From Prionace glauca (lineage: Eukaryota; Chordata; Chondrichthyes; Carcharhiniformes; Carcharhinidae), in NCBI GenBank assembly GCA_037974335.1, contig CM075761.1, forward strand, positions 13,195,543 to 13,259,542: DNA of 64,000 nucleotides, written 5' to 3'. Numbering within the stretch: the first letter of the stretch is position 1; every line of letters begins with the position of its first letter. The position numbers were made by a program, and so were the translations under genes. Shown piece after piece: positions 63,101 to 64,000 of this stretch. A model generated the notes under the pieces. The model saw nothing but the letters and a program-made list of their open reading frames with translations. It was not told where the DNA came from and did not search any database.

Positions 63101-64000
63101 TGTGCCAGAAATAACTCTCTCAGTCCTGAACATGAACAGCTCTCTGGTAGAGGGCAGATTAAATTTTCAGCCGACTGAACTCTAACCGAATGAGAGATCT
63201 GAGACAGTCAAAGTTGTTTTGGATTTCCGTGGACACACATGGAAAAAGAAACATGATATAAAATTAGATAGTTCTGCGTCAAGTCTGACATTAGCGATAA
63301 ATAGGTAGATTTTAAGAGGTCATTGTGAATAGCTACCCCTCTGAGATGAGACACTGTCACTGAGAACACTTTCACTGGAGTTGACCTGAACTGCACAAGT
63401 ACAGCGAGCGTCGCTTCTCCAAGTTTCCGCCGGAAGACTGATGTAACTGCTGATGGTGTAGGTGCCGTCCGGTTCTATTGCCCCCGAATCGGTCAGTCCC
63501 TCGATATCCCGCCCGGAAACCTTCCAGCGGACGGAAATGGAATCGGGGGACACTCCTCTGACCAAACACAACAAGGGGACCCTTTCCATGGCGGGAATCT
63601 GATGCCGCGGCGGGGCGAGGAGGATGATGGAGGGAGAATCCGCTAAATCCGACAAAACAGAGAGAGCTCATTTACAGATAGAACAGGACGCATTTTAATT
63701 GTTCTTGAAATGTCCACTTCAATGGAAGAATGATAAAATTTACCTGCAATTACTAACTTGGATCCATTTCCGAATACCAGTGACCTCTTTTTGAAATCGC
63801 GGATTGCACAGTAATAGATCCCAGAATCATTTCTCCAGGTATCCGAAATCTGCAGTGAATAAATAGTCACTTTTTCCTTACTTCCTAAAGTCTTGTATTC
63901 CTCGCGGTACTTGTCACTTCTGGGAACCAATTTAATTTGGTTTCGCTCCAATTGAATGTACCAATAAACTATAGCAACTCCTGAACCTGGGATGTGGCAG
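57125..64000 (-). CDS. Receptor unit 4: VJ-C1-TM Ig-superfamily receptor, partial at window edge
   Basis: Visible minus-strand exons: V-J 63744 to beyond 64000, C1 63337-63642, transmembrane 59827-59946, tail 58788-58846, terminal 57125-57169. All are open, have AG/GT borders and fit phases 1-1-1-0. The leader and V start lie outside the window. Lengths equal those of unit 1 (306, 120, 59, 45), and the sequence is closely alike, so both come from one recent duplication; unit 4 is the intact member as far as visible. The product would be a type I receptor with a germline-joined V-J domain (YYCAIRDFKKRSLVFGNGS), a C1 domain, a cysteine before the membrane (TTYCNSPLSGG), an arginine in the membrane span (LLAVTLLRLGLVFVAG) and a tail ending TTYAGLVYSENPTR. 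A charged span usually means pairing with an adaptor; the tyrosine tail suggests own signalling. Both together are unusual. Confidence 0.85.
57222..57345 (-). repeat. SINE-E 3' part
   Basis: Antisense AACAAAAAACAAAGAACAAA, CCCTTCGGCCCAACGAGCCC; in the last intron of unit 4. Confidence 0.8.
57434..57705 (-). repeat. LINE-B 3' end
   Basis: Antisense tail CATAAGAACATAAGAAATAG to antisense ORF2 end AAGAAGTTCCTCCTGAACTC. Confidence 0.85.
57706..58185. other. Intron of unit 4, G/C-rich part without recognised gene
   Basis: Includes a C-rich stretch near 57905-57945. Open frames in four directions here have no recognised domain. Confidence 0.45.
58190..58652 (+). repeat. LINE-A relative, worn
   Basis: GGATTTACCAGGATGCTGCC, TTAATAGAGGTTTATAAGAT, then AACATTAAGGGCCGTAGGGC and TTCTATGTTCTATT. 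Similar to the copy at 7083. Confidence 0.8.
58788..58846 (-). CDS. Unit 4 cytoplasmic exon 1
   Basis: Acceptor TTCTTCTAAACAG, donor AAG|GTACGT. Encodes NARSDEALTVSRSHVENEK, phase 1 to 0, equal in length to the unit 1 exon. Confidence 0.8.
58884..59400 (-). repeat. LINE-B 3' end
   Basis: Antisense tail ACATAGGAACATAAGAAAAA, then a minus frame with EEKLNRLGLYSLEFRRMRGD. Confidence 0.85.
59404..59785. repeat. Two LINE-A ends, head-on (inverted pair)
   Basis: Minus copy 59404-59612 (antisense tail CATAGAACATAGAACATAGA). Plus copy from about 59669 (GATAGGTTTATGGACGAAAA, GGGCCGAAGGGCCTGTTCTG). At the joint, 16-base perfect arms CGTCCATAAACCTATC / GATAGGTTTATGGACG (59649-59684) flank a 4-base loop TGTG. 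Confidence 0.8.
59827..59946 (-). CDS. Unit 4 transmembrane exon with arginine in the span
   Basis: Acceptor TTCTTCTTTTTCAG, donor ACAG|GTAGCG. TTYCNSPLSGG, then LLAVTLLRLGLVFVAG, then RWSCRNRQT. Unit 1 has Leu (CTT) where unit 4 has Arg (CGT). Confidence 0.85.
60217..60575 (-). repeat. V-SINE, full length
   Basis: Antisense tail CCATAGAACCCTACAGTGCA, CGGCCCATCGAGTCTGCACC, core GGAAACCGGAGCACCCGGAG, head GTGCTAACCACTGTGCTACC. One of the best-kept copies. Confidence 0.9.
60576..61148. other. Intron of unit 4; short SINE-2 end inside
   Basis: Purine-rich (GAGAGAGAAAGGA-like) sequence. A SINE-2 end lies at about 60845-60915 (GGATAGGCAATAAATGCTGG). Confidence 0.5.
61152..61680 (-). repeat. LINE-A 3' end
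   Basis: Antisense tail CATAGAACATAGAACATTAC, then ORF2 tail (minus frame YEERLRDLRLFSLERRRLRG, GLDRVDSESLFPRKVM). Confidence 0.85.
61750..61853 (-). repeat. V-SINE tail
   Basis: CATAGAACCCTACAGTGCAG, CTTGGGCCCATCAACTCTGC, to CATATCCCTACATATTTAC. Confidence 0.75.
61855..62168 (-). repeat. SINE-E
   Basis: Antisense AACAAAGAACAACACAGCAC, CCAACGAGCCCGCGTCGCCA, core GAGGAAACCGGAGCATACGG and CCCAAATCCATGTATCTGCA. Confidence 0.82.
62170..62742 (+). repeat. LINE-A 3' end, open 157-codon frame
   Basis: MMQLYTTLVRPHLEFCVQFW, ERVQRRFTRMLPGMEGRSYE, FFTQRVVRDWNALPAAVVNA, then GGGCCGAAGTGCCTGTTCTG and TTCTATG. Nearly the same as the 34155 copy. Confidence 0.9.
62745..62990 (-). repeat. V-SINE lacking its tail
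   Basis: CCAGGACACTAAGGGACAAT, core, and antisense head GTGCTTACCCACTGTGCTCT. Confidence 0.85.
62991..63336. other. Intron of unit 4 next to the C exon, nothing recognised
   Basis: No repeat or exon assigned. Confidence 0.5.
63337..63642 (-). CDS. Unit 4 C1-type exon
   Basis: Acceptor GGATTTAG|CGGATTC after a 101-base intron, donor AGGG|GTAGCT. Cys26 (LLCLVRGVSPDS), Trp40 (VRWKVSG), Trp75, Cys81 as in unit 1, with an additional Cys83 (CTCAVQV). One N-S-S sequon. Confidence 0.88.
63744..64000 (-). CDS. Unit 4 V-J exon (5' part beyond the window)
   Basis: Starts inside the domain at the first canonical cysteine (CHIPGSGVAIVYWYIQLER), runs through framework 3 (VTIYSLQISDTWRNDSGIYY) and the J-like strand SLVFGNGSKLVIAG to donor GCAG|GTAAAT. 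Open throughout. Confidence 0.88.

Noticed and set aside
1-64000. LTR elements, capsid- or envelope-bearing elements, toxin genes
   Set aside because: I saw no long terminal repeat pairs, gag/pol-type frames or capsid genes; the RT frames are all of non-LTR type.

Overview
The window looks like a cartilaginous-fish (shark or ray) chromosome. It is dense in tRNA-headed SINEs with the V-SINE/HE1 core, in CR1-like LINE 3' ends that carry reverse-transcriptase fragments, and in interrupted, intron-rich host genes. I saw no bacterial-type operons, CRISPR arrays, functional tRNA or rRNA genes, or LTR or capsid-bearing elements. All repeat edges are read by eye and are approximate. Repeat names used here: 'V-SINE' (tRNA head plus V core, with an HE1-type tail or a tail ending in GTAGGGTTCTATG), 'SINE-E' (tail of GTTCTTTG repeats), 'SINE-2' (GGGATGGGCAATAAATGC near its end), LINE-A, -B, -C, -D and -F (told apart by their 3' ends), and repeats G and H (class unknown).

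The main content is a small cluster of immunoglobulin-superfamily receptor genes in which V and J-like segments are already joined in one germline exon, followed by a C1-type exon, a transmembrane exon and short cytoplasmic exons. There are four units. Unit 1 (+ strand, 10016-19611) has a complete exon set, but its V exon has a one-base frameshift and its poly(A) signal looks decayed. Unit 2 (+ strand, 36850-47283) is intact by eye: eight exons, 339 codons, consistent splice phases, a poly(A) signal, and a tail ending in an IYANV motif. Unit 3 (- strand, about 22979-23335) is a relic of half a V exon and a few bases of C exon. Unit 4 (- strand, 57125 to beyond 64000) has open V (partial), C1, transmembrane and two tail exons. 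Its exon lengths match unit 1 exactly (306, 120, 59 and 45 bases), and it has an arginine in the membrane segment.

Layout: 1-10 kb, repeats; 10-20 kb, unit 1 with a LINE-A in intron 1 and many repeats in later introns; 20-36 kb, repeats with the unit 3 relic at 23 kb and a tandem duplication of about 1.1 kb at 31.5-33.4 kb; 36.6-47.7 kb, unit 2, whose intron between tail exons 3 and 4 carries a dimeric minisatellite and a C-rich tract; 48-57 kb, repeats; 57-64 kb, unit 4.

How the genes may work together (inference): units 1, 3 and 4 form one subfamily with a tail motif TxYAxL, and unit 2 a second subfamily with a longer tyrosine-bearing tail. A cysteine just before the membrane in units 1, 2 and 4 suggests disulfide-linked dimers. 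The mix of tyrosine tails and one charged membrane segment recalls the paired inhibitory/activating receptor families of other vertebrates, such as teleost NITRs. The V-J-C1 layout in the germline is also the one usually proposed for the ancestor of rearranging antigen receptors. No recombination signal sequence was seen at the joints.
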